Below, one piece after another: positions 31,003-40,519 of a stretch of 64,000 nt of DNA. Every line of letters starts with the position of its first letter. Position 1 is the first letter of the stretch. Made by a program: the position numbers and the translations under genes. The notes under the pieces are model-generated. The model saw only the letters and a program-made list of their open reading frames with translations, ran no database searches and had not been told where the DNA came from. Origin of the DNA: Consotaella salsifontis (GTDB lineage: Bacteria; Pseudomonadota; Alphaproteobacteria; Rhizobiales; Rhizobiaceae); assembly GCF_900167365.1 (NCBI RefSeq), contig NZ_FUXL01000013.1, positions 1 through 64,000 on the forward strand, in the 5' to 3' direction.

Positions 31003-32855
31003 GCGAACGCCTCGACCGCCTCGCCGAGAGCCACGGCATCCAGCTCGCCTACATCTCCGAGCTCGGCGAGCGCCACATGATTTCCGACGAAGCCAAGGCG
31101 CGTCTGCTCAAGGTCATGGGCATCGACCCGGAAACGGGCCCGGAAGGCGCGTTCGACGAGGCGGCCGATCAGTCGACGTCGCGCTGCTACGTGCCGCCGA
31201 TGCCGGAACGTGGCCTGTGGGGGGTCGCCTGCCAGCTCTACGGCCTGCGCTCGCGGCGCAATCTCGGCATCGGCGACTTCGAGGATCTCGGGAGGCTCGC
31301 CACCATCGCCGGGGCGGTCGGGGCCGCCTTCATCGGCGTCAATCCGCTTCACGCGCTGTTTCTGGCCGATCCGGGGCGCTTCAGCCCTTACGCACCGTCG
31401 AGCCGGCGCTTCCTCAACCCGTTCTATATCGCCATCGACCAGATCGAAGGGGGGCCGGCCGCCATCGACGGGGTGAGAGCCGAGGCGCCGGAAATGTTCG
31501 AGGGGCTCGACGAGGACCTCGTCGACTACCCACGGGTGGGCGCTCTCAAGCGGCGCCTCCTGCGCTCTCTGTTCTCGGCGCGCCTGGAAGCGATCCGCGG
31601 CGACGAGGAATTCCAGCGCTTCTGCGCCGGTGGCGGCGAGCCGCTGCGCGACTTCGCGCTGTTCGAGGCGATTTCCGAAAAGATGGTCGAGGCCGGTCAT
31701 CACGCCGGCTGGCATTCCTGGCCGGAGGAGATGCGCGATCGGCAGGGCCAGGCCGTGAAGGATTTCGCCGCCGCCCATCAGGACGACCTTCTCTTTCATC
31801 TCTGGCTTCAATATCTCGCCGAGGCCCAGCTTGCCGCCGCGCAGACGCGCGCGACGGGCGCGGGAATGCGGATCGGGCTCTATCTGGATCTGGCGGTGGG
31901 CGTCGCCCCCGACGGTGCCGAGACCTGGGCCGATCCCGCCCTGACGGCGGGGGCCGCGCGCATTGGCTCTCCGCCCGACATGTTCAATTCCTCCGGTCAG
32001 GACTGGGGCCTCGCCCCGCTCTCTCCGGCGGCCCTGGCGGAGCGCAACTTCAAGCCACTGGAAGATTCCTTCTCGATGCTGATGCGCAATGCCGGCGCGG
32101 TTCGCATCGACCATTCCATGGGGCTCGCCCGCCTCTGGTGGATTCCCGCCGAAGTCGGCGCCAAGGACGGCGGCTATGTGCGCTATCCGCTCGGCCGGAT
32201 GATCGATGTCGTGGCCAAGGCATCGCAGGAGAACAAGTGCCTCGTCATCGGCGAGGACCTCGGCACCGTTCCGCCCGGCTTCCGTCATTTCATGGGAGAG
32301 GCCGCGATCCTCTCCTATCGACTGCTCTATTTCGAGCGCCATGGCGAGACTGGTTTTCTGCCGCCGTCAGCCTATCCCGACCTCGCGCTGGCCTGCATCT
32401 CCACCCATGATCTGCCGACCCTGAAGGGCTGGTGGACGGGCGCGGATGTCAATCTGCGCTTCGAGCTCGGCACGCAGGACCAGACGGCGACGGACCGCAC
32501 ATGGGACGAGCGCCGGCGCGACCGGCGAGCCCTTGTTCTCGCCCTCAAGGACGCCGCGCTGCTGCCGGAAGAGTTTGAGCGTGCCGCGTCCGGCGAGGAG
32601 GCCATGCCGCCCGATCTACCGCTTTCGCTGGTCGAGGCGGTCCACCGCTTCATCGCCCGCACACGCGCGATCGTCGTCGCCGCCCAGATCGACGACATGA
32701 TCGGCTCGACGCGGCAGCTCAACGTCCCGGGCACCACCGATCAATACCCCAATTGGCGCATCCGCCTGAATGTCTTCCTGGAAGATCTCGCCTCGCATGA
32801 GGAGTTCCAGAGGCTGGCATCGGCGATGAGAGAAGAGCGACCGGCCGAACGATGA
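30999..32855 (+). CDS. malQ: 4-alpha-glucanotransferase
   Basis: A GH77 amylomaltase of 618 residues that disproportionates maltooligosaccharides. Recognisable blocks are GLWGVACQLYGLRSRRNLGIGDFEDL, the nucleophile Asp371 in VRIDHSMGLARLWWIP, the acid/base Glu419 in VIGEDLGTVP, and STHDLPTLKGWW. The N-terminal about 60 residues form the extra helical segment of longer proteobacterial MalQ. It overlaps treZ and treY by 4 nt on each side, so the three proteins are translationally coupled. Its place between the two trehalose enzymes suggests it recycles the short dextrins left when TreY stops on short chains. Confidence 0.95.
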   Translation: MSERLDRLAESHGIQLAYISELGERHMISDEAKARLLKVMGIDPETGPEGAFDEAADQSTSRCYVPPMPERGLWGVACQLYGLRSRRNLGIGDFEDLGRLATIAGAVGAAFIGVNPLHALFLADPGRFSPYAPSSRRFLNPFYIAIDQIEGGPAAIDGVRAEAPEMFEGLDEDLVDYPRVGALKRRLLRSLFSARLEAIRGDEEFQRFCAGGGEPLRDFALFEAISEKMVEAGHHAGWHSWPEEMRDRQGQAVKDFAAAHQDDLLFHLWLQYLAEAQLAAAQTRATGAGMRIGLYLDLAVGVAPDGAETWADPALTAGAARIGSPPDMFNSSGQDWGLAPLSPAALAERNFKPLEDSFSMLMRNAGAVRIDHSMGLARLWWIPAEVGAKDGGYVRYPLGRMIDVVAKASQENKCLVIGEDLGTVPPGFRHFMGEAAILSYRLLYFERHGETGFLPPSAYPDLALACISTHDLPTLKGWWTGADVNLRFELGTQDQTATDRTWDERRRDRRALVLALKDAALLPEEFERAASGEEAMPPDLPLSLVEAVHRFIARTRAIVVAAQIDDMIGSTRQLNVPGTTDQYPNWRIRLNVFLEDLASHEEFQRLASAMREERPAER

Positions 32856-35554
32856 AGAGACAGTTGGTCGCAACCTATCGGTTGCAGTTTCGCGAGGGTA
32901 CCGACTTCGAAAGCGGCCGCCAGCTCGCCCCGTATCTGAAGCGGCTCGGCGTCAGCCATCTCTATGCCTCGCCGATCTTCACGGCCGCGCCCGGCTCAAC
33001 TCATGGCTACGACGTCGTCGACTACAACGCCTTCGAACCGGCGCTCGGCGGGAATGACGGCTTCGTCGCCATGAGCGACGCCCTGATGGAAGCCGACATC
33101 GGGCTCATGCTCGATTTCGTGCCCAACCACATGGGCATCAGCCCTCAGAACGTGTGGTGGGAGGATGTGCTCACATGGGGCGCGGATAGCCGCTTCGGCG
33201 ACGTCTTCGACATCGCCTGGGACGCCGAGAAGATCCTCGTCCCGGTGCTCGGCAAGCCCTACGGCGACGCGCTCGCGGACGGGGACCTGTCGGTGATCAT
33301 CGATGCCGGCAAGCGCCGGCTGCGCTTCGATGCCGCCGGCTACCAGCTGCCGCTCGACCCGCGCAGCCTCGGCATCGTCTTCCGCTTCCTGGAGCATGAG
33401 GCGCGCGAGCAGCTCGTTCGGCGCTTTGCCGTCGCCACGCCGTGGGACGCCGCCGAACTCGACGAGCGCTTCGAGGAGCACCTGGAGGACGAGACCTTCC
33501 GCGCCGCGCTGGACGCGGCCGTCGCCGCCGTCAACGGCGACAAAAGTGCGTTGCACGAGCTGCACGAGGCGCAGAGCTGGCGCCTTGCCTGGTGGCGCAC
33601 GGCGCGGGAAAAGCTGACCTATCGCCGCTTCTTCGAGATCGCCGACCTGATCGGCGTTCGCCAGGAAAGGCGCCGGGTCTTCCAGGAATCGCACCGCACA
33701 CTCATCCGCCTCGCCAAGGAGCGGCGGCTCGACGGCGTTCGCATCGACCATGTCGACGGCCTCGGCGATCCCAAGAGCTATCTGAGCGACCTGAAGCAGG
33801 CGTTCTCCGGCGTTCGCCGCAGCCCGACCATCCATGTCGAGAAGATCCTCACCGGCCCGGAGCGCCTTCGCGCCAGCTGGGAGATCGAGGGAACCACCGG
33901 CTACGAATTCATCACCGCGCTCGCCGGCCTCTATGTCGATGGTGACCAGGAAGCGGCGATGACGCAGGCCTATTGCGGCTTCGTCGGGGAAGAGGACCCT
34001 TTGCGCACGATGATCGCCAAGCAGAAGCGGGTGATCTTCTTCCGCAATCTGGCGGGCGAGCTGCAGTTCCTCACCAACGAAGCGATGAACGTCGCCTCGC
34101 GCGGGCTCTCGACCCGCGACCTCGGGCCGGACACCATGGCCCGGTCGATCGTCGAGATGGCGGCCCAGCTGCCGGTCTATCGCACCTATGTCAGCGTCGA
34201 GGGCGTGCCGGCCCATGACACGGCGGTGATCGATGGCGCGGTCGAGCGCGCCAAGGCGGGACGCGAGGTGGAAGCGGACGAGCCGATCGAGTTCATCGGG
34301 CGGCTGCTCAAGCTCGACTTCTCGGACGCGCTCGATGTCGCCGGCGCGCTGGAGTTCACCCGGCGCTTCCAGCAGACGACGGGCGCGGTGATGGCCAAGG
34401 CCGTGGAGGACACGGTCTTCTACCGCTACAACCGCCTCATCGCCCTCAACGAGGTGGGCGGCGAGCCCGACCATTACGGCACCGGCGTAGAGGAATTCCA
34501 CCAGGCGATGGCGATCCGCCTGGAAGACCAGCCGGAAGGCTTGCTGGCCAGCTCCACCCACGACACCAAGCGCGCCGAGGACGCGCGCGCCCGGCTCTAC
34601 ACCTTGAGCGAGGCGCCGGAGCGCTGGGCCGAGTTGGTGGAAGGGTGGCGCAAGACGATGGAGCCTTTCCGCGCTCCCGCCGACAGTCTGACCATCTCGC
34701 CCGACCCGGCGACGGAGTGGATGTTCTACCAGGCGCTCGCCGGTGTCTTGCCGTGCGACTTCGACCCGGATGACACGGGCGCGCGGGCCAATATCGAGGC
34801 TCGCTTGGCGGCCTTCATGGAAAAGGCGGTGCGCGAGGCCAAGCGCTACACCAGCTGGACCGCGCCCGGCACCGCCTACGAGGCCCAGCTCGCGACCTTC
34901 GTTCATGCCGCCTTCGACGAAGAGGCGACCGGCTCGTTCCTCGCCGACTTCTGGTCCTCCATTCAGCCTTTCGTCGCCGCCGGCGCCCTCACCTCGCTGT
35001 CGCAGACGCTGCTCAAGCTGACAGTGCCCGGCGTGCCCGATATCTACCAGGGCACGGAGTTCTACGATTTCAGCCTCGTCGATCCGGACAACCGTAGGCC
35101 CGTCGACATCAATGGGCGCAGCACGCTCATTCACGACGACGCATCGATCGCCGAGGCGATGGCGAAGTGGCGTGATGGGCGGGTGAAGGCCAAGCTGCTC
35201 GCGGCGGGGCTCGCGGCCCGCGCCGAGGCGCCCACTCTCTTCACCTCGGGCGCCTATACCCCGCTAGCGATCGAGGGCGAGGCGAGCAGGCACCTTCTCG
35301 CCTTCGCCAGAACGGCGAAGGATGCGGCCGCTATCGTCGTCGTCCCGCGCCTCACGCTCGGTCTGCTGGACGGTGCGGAAGGGCTTCTGCCGCCGGCCGA
35401 GCGTTGGGAAGGCGGACGGCTGATCCTGCCGGAGGACTTCGAGGGGCGCGGCTTCCGCGATGTCCTTTCGGGCGGCAGGCGGCGGGCCGGCAAGTCCATG
35501 GAGCTGTCGGCTCTTCTCAAGGGCCTGCCCCTCGCGTTCCTGCTCGCGGCATGA
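32852..35554 (+). CDS. treY: Malto-oligosyltrehalose synthase
   Basis: A GH13_26 enzyme of 900 residues that isomerises the reducing-end alpha-1,4 bond of maltodextrins to the alpha-1,1 bond of trehalose. Diagnostic blocks are ATYRLQFREGTDFE, LGVSHLYASPIF, LDFVPNHMGIS, nucleophile Asp299 in DGVRIDHVDGLGDPKSYL, the EKILTGPERL region with the acid/base Glu, and STHDTKRAEDARARL. The length is typical. The start ATG overlaps the malQ stop (ATGA). The 3' end converges with the ketopantoate-reductase gene with only 21 nt between stops. Confidence 0.96.
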   Translation: MKRQLVATYRLQFREGTDFESGRQLAPYLKRLGVSHLYASPIFTAAPGSTHGYDVVDYNAFEPALGGNDGFVAMSDALMEADIGLMLDFVPNHMGISPQNVWWEDVLTWGADSRFGDVFDIAWDAEKILVPVLGKPYGDALADGDLSVIIDAGKRRLRFDAAGYQLPLDPRSLGIVFRFLEHEAREQLVRRFAVATPWDAAELDERFEEHLEDETFRAALDAAVAAVNGDKSALHELHEAQSWRLAWWRTAREKLTYRRFFEIADLIGVRQERRRVFQESHRTLIRLAKERRLDGVRIDHVDGLGDPKSYLSDLKQAFSGVRRSPTIHVEKILTGPERLRASWEIEGTTGYEFITALAGLYVDGDQEAAMTQAYCGFVGEEDPLRTMIAKQKRVIFFRNLAGELQFLTNEAMNVASRGLSTRDLGPDTMARSIVEMAAQLPVYRTYVSVEGVPAHDTAVIDGAVERAKAGREVEADEPIEFIGRLLKLDFSDALDVAGALEFTRRFQQTTGAVMAKAVEDTVFYRYNRLIALNEVGGEPDHYGTGVEEFHQAMAIRLEDQPEGLLASSTHDTKRAEDARARLYTLSEAPERWAELVEGWRKTMEPFRAPADSLTISPDPATEWMFYQALAGVLPCDFDPDDTGARANIEARLAAFMEKAVREAKRYTSWTAPGTAYEAQLATFVHAAFDEEATGSFLADFWSSIQPFVAAGALTSLSQTLLKLTVPGVPDIYQGTEFYDFSLVDPDNRRPVDINGRSTLIHDDASIAEAMAKWRDGRVKAKLLAAGLAARAEAPTLFTSGAYTPLAIEGEASRHLLAFARTAKDAAAIVVVPRLTLGLLDGAEGLLPPAERWEGGRLILPEDFEGRGFRDVLSGGRRRAGKSMELSALLKGLPLAFLLAA

Positions 35555-35575
35555 CGAGGTTGGCGGCAGGGAACG

Positions 35576-36577
35576 TCAGCTTCCCTTTCGCGCCATGGAT
35601 TCGTCCAGCTGCGTGGTAAGGGCGAGGACGGCGTCGCTGATCGGCGTCGCCACGCCGACCATGCGGGCCAGTTCGCCCACCGCCGCCTGAATCGGCACGT
35701 ATTCAAGGCGGCGCCCCTTTTCCAGATCCTGAAGCATGGAGGTCTTGGCCGACCCGACACCGCCATTGGCGACGATGTGCTCTTCGGCCGAGCCCTCGAT
35801 GCGGGCACCGAGCGCCTCGGCCACCTGCCGCACCTCGTCGACGATCTGACGCACCACGGAGAGCATCGGCTCCTTCAGAAGGTCCGCCATGGTTCCACGC
35901 GTCAGCGCGCTTAAGGGATTGAAGGCGGCGTTGCCCTGCAGCTTCATCCAGAGGTCGTCGCGAATGCGCGGGGTCGTCTTGACCTGCCAGCCCGCGTCGC
36001 GAATGAGCGTCGCGACCCGTTCGAGATCGTCCGTCATCTCCCCGTTTGGCTCGCCGAAGACGAAGCGGCCGATCGGCCCGAGCCGAATATCGCCGGGGGC
36101 AGCGACGGCCGCGCCCTGGTAGACGACGCCGGCAATCACGCGCTCCGGCCCGATGCGCCGCCACAGCTCACCGCCCGGGTCGAGCATCTCGATCCGGCGA
36201 CCTTCGAGGCCGCTCGTCTTGTCGCCGTGGAAATACCACCAGGGTATGCCGTTCTGGATCGCGACAAGGCGCGTCTCAGGGCCCAGAAGGCTGGCGAGCG
36301 CGCCACATGCGGCAGTGAGTTGGTGGCCCTTCAAGGCGACGAAGATGATATCCTGGGGGCCAAGCTCCGCGGCATCATCGGTCGCGCGCATACGGGCTGC
36401 CCACGGCTGTGGCTCGCCCGCCGCCGAAACGGTAAGGCCGTGCTCGCGGATCGCCGCGAGCTGCGCCCCGCGCGCAACCACCGACACGTCGAGATCGTGG
36501 CTTTGCGCGATGAGTTGGAGGCGGGTGGCAACGGCGCCGCCGATGGCTCCAGCCCCGAATATGCAGATCTTTTTCAC
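35576..36577 (-). CDS. Ketopantoate reductase family protein (ApbA/PanE-like)
   Basis: A 333-residue NADPH-dependent 2-dehydropantoate 2-reductase family member. The N-terminal Rossmann motif is ICIFGAGAIGG (GxGxxG at 8-13). LVAIQNGIPWWYF follows the conserved QNG, and a Lys in WMKLQGNAAFNPLSALTRG is the expected catalytic residue. The C-terminal helical domain is of ApbA_C type. True PanE proteins are usually shorter (about 300 residues), and genomes often encode paralogues acting on other 2-keto acids, so I leave the symbol blank. It lies alone, convergent with treY. The next minus-strand gene ends 120 nt upstream. Confidence 0.88.
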   Translation of the reverse strand: MKKICIFGAGAIGGAVATRLQLIAQSHDLDVSVVARGAQLAAIREHGLTVSAAGEPQPWAARMRATDDAAELGPQDIIFVALKGHQLTAACGALASLLGPETRLVAIQNGIPWWYFHGDKTSGLEGRRIEMLDPGGELWRRIGPERVIAGVVYQGAAVAAPGDIRLGPIGRFVFGEPNGEMTDDLERVATLIRDAGWQVKTTPRIRDDLWMKLQGNAAFNPLSALTRGTMADLLKEPMLSVVRQIVDEVRQVAEALGARIEGSAEEHIVANGGVGSAKTSMLQDLEKGRRLEYVPIQAAVGELARMVGVATPISDAVLALTTQLDESMARKGS

Positions 36578-36697
36578 GGGCGTTCGCCTGGGTTCGAGAA
36601 GAGGGCCGCCGCAAGAAACTGCACGGCACCCTTACTTTTCGAGGGTCGGCGTACTCCGATCAAGCAAAAAAACTCGGCGCCCGCGCCCTCTCTCGCC

Positions 36698-37219
36698 TCA
36701 GCCCCGGTGGTTTTCGTCAACCGAAAGACGCGGGTTGCGCGTGTAGCCGGGACCAATGGTCAGCGGCTCTTTCGGCAGGATGTCGTCGGCGATCTGTGAG
36801 GTGACGGTGAAATGATCCGAGAACAGCACCGCGCCGTCGCCCGCCTGGATCAGCCGCACATCGACGCCGTAAGGTCTGTCCTTTTCGATGCCCGAGAGCG
36901 GTGGCGAGCGCAGGCTGTATTGCCTCGTTCTGGGAGAGAGGCGGGTCGAGACCACATGAGGTGGTCCACCCGCCGGGTCCTCGAATGAGGCTTCGAGCAG
37001 GGAAAGGTTCCGCACCGGCTTCTGCACATAGGCGGTGAAGCCGTAATAGGCGTCGGCAACACGGTAATTGAACATGAAGCCGCTGCCCGCGATCTTGAGA
37101 TAGGGCTTGTCCGCCGGCGGATCGCGCGTCGCCCAGCCGATCGCGAAGAGGCAGACGAGAGCAGCGCCGGCACCGAAAGCGATCTGGCGCAGCGTGATAC
37201 GATCGAACCAGGATGCCAT
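36698..37219 (-). CDS. Uncharacterised membrane-anchored protein
   Basis: A 173-residue protein I do not recognise. Residues about 10-27 (IAFGAGAALVCLFAIGWA) form one N-terminal membrane helix or uncleaved signal, and the rest should lie in the periplasm. The soluble part contains GSGFMFNYRVADAYYGFTAYVQKPV, looks beta-rich and has no cysteine pair or catalytic motif. It ends PRLSVDENHRG. The ATG at 37219 puts the membrane helix right after a short MASWFDRITLRQ leader. It is divergent from the DMT transporter across 190 nt, which is the only contextual hint. Confidence 0.65.
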   Translation of the reverse strand: MASWFDRITLRQIAFGAGAALVCLFAIGWATRDPPADKPYLKIAGSGFMFNYRVADAYYGFTAYVQKPVRNLSLLEASFEDPAGGPPHVVSTRLSPRTRQYSLRSPPLSGIEKDRPYGVDVRLIQAGDGAVLFSDHFTVTSQIADDILPKEPLTIGPGYTRNPRLSVDENHRG

Positions 37220-37409
37220 GGGCCAACACCGTCTTCCGATCAGAATATCGGCGATGCTACCGCAGATTGCGGGAGGGTAAAAGTGCCGGCGTGGTCTGTC
37301 GTCAGAAGCTTGTGCGATGGCGCGCAAGGCTCGTCATTGCCTTTCCGGCGAGGCGCGCCCATACCCCCGAAAGCCTTCCCGTGATTCTCTTCCCGAAAGA
37401 CCGATAGCG

Positions 37410-38297
37410 ATGCAGTTTGGCGTCCTGCTGGCGTTTCTCGCCTACTTCAGCTTCTCGTGCAGCGACGCCGCCGTTAAGGCCCTGGGAGGCTCGATGACGG
37501 TGTTTCAGATCGGCTTCTTCACGTCGCTGATCGCGCTGTTCCCGGTCCTCTTCGCCAAAAGGGCGGGAGAGACATGGCGCGAGCTGCTGGTGCCGAGACG
37601 CCCGCGCCTGGTGCTCCTGCGCATGGTCTGCGGCACGTCGAGCGGCATTCTCGGCATCTATGCATTCACCCATCTGCCGCTTGCGGAGGCTTATGCGCTG
37701 ATCTTCCTGATCCCGTTCTTCGTCACCGTCCTCTCCCGGCTGGTGCTGAAGGAGGAGATCGGCTGGCGGCGCTGGATCGCGGTGGCCATCGGCCTTGCGG
37801 GCGTGCTGCTCGTGGTGCGGCCTGGTTTCAATGAAATCCTGCCCGCCCATTTCGCCGCCCTCGGCGTCGCCGCCTTCGGCGCCATCACGATCATCGTCCT
37901 GCGCGTGCTCGGTCCCAGCGAAAGGCGGGTGACGCTGATGGGCTCCGTCATCGTCGCGGCGATCGCCACCAACGGCGCGTTGATGATCCCCACCTTCTCG
38001 CCGCCTTCGCTCAATGTCGTGCCGATCCTCGTCCTCGGCGGTTTGATGAGCGGTATCGGCCAGCTTCTCCTGGTGACGGCGGCGCGCCTCACCCCGGCCA
38101 ACCGGATCGCGCCGACGCAGTACGGGCAGATCGTCTGGGCGACCCTGCTGGGCGCCGGACTGTTCGGCGAGCTGCCGGACTTCCTGGCCGTCGTCGGCAT
38201 GGGCCTCGTCGGCGCCTCCGGTCTCTTCACCTTCGTGCGCGAGGAGAAGAGAGCGGGCTGGTCGCGCCGCACGCCCGTCGTGCGCCATCGGCAGTGA
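37410..38297 (+). CDS. DMT superfamily (EamA-type) transporter
   Basis: A 295-residue inner-membrane protein with about ten predicted membrane segments in two EamA repeats. The first repeat begins MQFGVLLAFLAYFSFSCSDAAVKAL and includes GTSSGILGIYAFTHLPLAEA and FVTVLSRLVLKEEIGWRRW. The second runs from about GVAAFGAITIIVL to GLVGASGLFTFV. Such proteins export amino acids, metabolites or S-adenosylmethionine-like compounds; the substrate is not evident. The ATG at 37410 places the first helix at the N-terminus; an earlier start at 37317 would add a basic 31-residue extension without hydrophobicity. Confidence 0.88.
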   Translation: MQFGVLLAFLAYFSFSCSDAAVKALGGSMTVFQIGFFTSLIALFPVLFAKRAGETWRELLVPRRPRLVLLRMVCGTSSGILGIYAFTHLPLAEAYALIFLIPFFVTVLSRLVLKEEIGWRRWIAVAIGLAGVLLVVRPGFNEILPAHFAALGVAAFGAITIIVLRVLGPSERRVTLMGSVIVAAIATNGALMIPTFSPPSLNVVPILVLGGLMSGIGQLLLVTAARLTPANRIAPTQYGQIVWATLLGAGLFGELPDFLAVVGMGLVGASGLFTFVREEKRAGWSRRTPVVRHRQ

Positions 38298-38302
38298 ACG
38301 CG

Positions 38303-38320
38303 GCGGCCCGGGAGGGCCGC
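38303..38320. terminator. Short hairpin between convergent DMT and DUF1217 genes
   Basis: The stem gcggccc (38303-38309) / gggccgc (38314-38320) encloses a 4-nt loop in the 44-nt gap between two convergent stops. It is GC-only and lacks a T-run; it is a plausible shared terminator. Confidence 0.4.
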
Positions 38321-38341
38321 GCGCCATCGTGTGACCCGACG

Positions 38342-40519
38342 TCAGAGATATCCGAGCAGGCCTGTGCCGCCGGTGTTGATGCCGGAGATCAGCGAGACCG
38401 CGGGAGATGAGGCCGAGGTGTCATTCTTGAGATCGTACATCGCGGCGAATCGCGCCACGAGGGCATCGAGTTTCTTCGGGTCCTTGAAGTCATCGTAATT
38501 CAGCTTCTTGTCGAGAATCTTCGCCTGAACGTCGATATCCATTTGTGACATCTGATCCGGGAGTCCGAAGGCCGTCCTGACCGCCTGCGTTAGCGCCTTG
38601 TCGGCCAGGATGTCGTAGGCTGATTTGACCTCGGGAGCCTTGCGTTGGAAATAGAGCGCCAGGCGCGCGCCCTCGTTCTGTTGCCCCGCATCGGTCTCCA
38701 TCGTCTGGCGGAGGAAGAGCTGGCGCGTCTTGGCCACACCGCCCACCGTCTGCACATTGTCACTCGCCGCGACCTTGCCGTCCTTGTCGAAGTTGAAGCT
38801 GGCGGCGATGTCCGCGAATTGGCTGCCGAGGCTGCTGGCATAGTTCTTGGGGTCGGTGATATCGCTGGCCAGAATCTTCTTCCACATCGACGGCGTCACC
38901 TTCTGATCCTCGACGCCATGAGCGGCCAGAACGAACTTCGTCAGGCGATCATCGGCGACGAAATCGTCGAGCTTGTGCAGCGTCGGCATCTTCTCGAGGT
39001 AGTAGGTGACCTCCTCCTTGGCTTTGGCCTTCTGGGCCGTTGTCGCCGAGCTGGAGAGCGCCGCCGTATAAAGCGTGGCGGTGGCTTGTTGGTCACGCAG
39101 CGTCTGGATCGGCTTCGGAGCGCCGACCTTGCCGTTGGCGTCAAAGTTGAAGGACGCCGCGAGGTTGACGAAGCGCTCATCGCCGAGGCGGTTCACATAG
39201 CTCTTCGGATCGGAAAGATCGCTGGTCAGGACCTTGCGCAGCTGCGACTGCGAGACTTTCTCGGGGTCGATGTCGCAAGCCTTGAGCGCGTATTCGAGAA
39301 GGCTCTTGTCGTAGAGAAGGCTGTTGAGCGTCGTCACCTTGCGTATCTTGCCCCGGAAGATCGCCGTGCTGAGCTTGTCCATGGTTTCGGACTTGTCGTC
39401 ATTATGCTCATGAAAGAGCGCGGAGAGCTGCTGCTTCTCCTCGTCGGTGATCGCGCCGGCCGGGTCGGCCGTGCCATCCGTGCCGAAGTCGAACATGGAT
39501 GCCATCGCCATGTATGAGGTCTTGCGCTTCACGTCAGCGGCCGAGTCAACGGGTAACTTGCGCACCCAGCTGTTGGGATCGTTCAGATCGCTCGTCAGCG
39601 CCTGCTGGATCGAGGAAGAGTATTCGAGATCGGGATCGAGGCCGAAGGCCACGAAGATGTAGCGGCACGCCTTCGGGTCCGCGACCAGATCATTGACGTT
39701 GGTGATCGTATCGATCTTCGACGTGAAGTGATCGACCATGTACTGCTCAGCCTGAGGGCTATCGATGTTGTCGGTGTTGACGTTGTAGTTGTAGCTCGTC
39801 TGGTCGATTAGATCCGCTGTGTATTCGGGCGTTCGGGCAGGCGCCGCACCGGTGGAATCGAAGCGGAGCATCCCGGCGAGCTCGAAATATTTGGCGCCCT
39901 GACTTCCGGCGGGAAAGGCGTTCCTGTCCGTATAGTCGGCCGTCAGCATCTGCCGCACATAGCTCTTGGACAGATAGGTTGTATCGATATCCGCCGACTT
40001 CATCACGACCTGATAGAGCCGGTCGTCGTTCAGCAGGTCGTCGACACTCATGTCGCCGCGGAAATGATCGCGGAAATAGTTGGTTTCGGCCGCCGCCGCC
40101 GTCGCGTTCCGCACCCGCCACTCGCTATAAGCCTCGACGGTGTTGTTTTCCTGCGTCGCGGTCTGAATCTCAGGTGTAGACGAGACAGAACCGTCCGCGG
40201 AGAAGTTGAAGGCCTTGGCGAAGGCGACGAATCTCTTGTCGACCAGACGGTTGGCAAAGCTGTTCTTGTCGGAAAGATCGCTTTCCAGCACCTTGCGCAT
40301 GAAGCCTTGCTGGTTGACCTTCTCTTCGAGCCCGTAGGCCGTCATCGCAAATCTGAAGAGACGGAAGTTTCCGATGAAGTCGTCAACCGACCGGACGTTG
40401 CCGATATTGTCTTGATAGTATTCGGCTTCTCGCTTGTTCACGGGATTGGCCTCCACGCGAGCAAGGGCTCGGTCGGGGTCGTTGGCGACCATGCGATAAG
40501 CAAGAAGGGTCGAGAGCAT
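38342..40519 (-). CDS. DUF1217 repeat protein (flagellum-associated family)
   Basis: A 725-residue protein of six homologous modules of about 118 residues. Each module contains a segment like LTSDLSDPKSYVNRL followed by FVNLAASFNFDANGKV; the anchors fall near residues 80, 194, 310, 433, 552 and 675. Several modules end in a DxDGxV-type loop (FSADGSV, FGTDGTAD, FDANGKV, FDKDGKV) that resembles calcium-binding loops. DUF1217 proteins occur in flagellar clusters of rhizobia and relatives, but no flagellar gene is near this one. There is no signal peptide or membrane helix; the C-terminus is Ser/Gly-rich. The ATG at 40519 was chosen; an ATG at 40552 would add 11 residues. Base composition looks less GC-rich than pyc beside it. 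Confidence 0.8.
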   Translation of the reverse strand: MLSTLLAYRMVANDPDRALARVEANPVNKREAEYYQDNIGNVRSVDDFIGNFRLFRFAMTAYGLEEKVNQQGFMRKVLESDLSDKNSFANRLVDKRFVAFAKAFNFSADGSVSSTPEIQTATQENNTVEAYSEWRVRNATAAAAETNYFRDHFRGDMSVDDLLNDDRLYQVVMKSADIDTTYLSKSYVRQMLTADYTDRNAFPAGSQGAKYFELAGMLRFDSTGAAPARTPEYTADLIDQTSYNYNVNTDNIDSPQAEQYMVDHFTSKIDTITNVNDLVADPKACRYIFVAFGLDPDLEYSSSIQQALTSDLNDPNSWVRKLPVDSAADVKRKTSYMAMASMFDFGTDGTADPAGAITDEEKQQLSALFHEHNDDKSETMDKLSTAIFRGKIRKVTTLNSLLYDKSLLEYALKACDIDPEKVSQSQLRKVLTSDLSDPKSYVNRLGDERFVNLAASFNFDANGKVGAPKPIQTLRDQQATATLYTAALSSSATTAQKAKAKEEVTYYLEKMPTLHKLDDFVADDRLTKFVLAAHGVEDQKVTPSMWKKILASDITDPKNYASSLGSQFADIAASFNFDKDGKVAASDNVQTVGGVAKTRQLFLRQTMETDAGQQNEGARLALYFQRKAPEVKSAYDILADKALTQAVRTAFGLPDQMSQMDIDVQAKILDKKLNYDDFKDPKKLDALVARFAAMYDLKNDTSASSPAVSLISGINTGGTGLLGYL

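Noticed and set aside
32996-35134. A 712-codon minus-strand open frame opposite treY
   Set aside because: treY is unambiguous on the plus strand; the opposite frame is His/Arg/Gly-rich shadow sequence.
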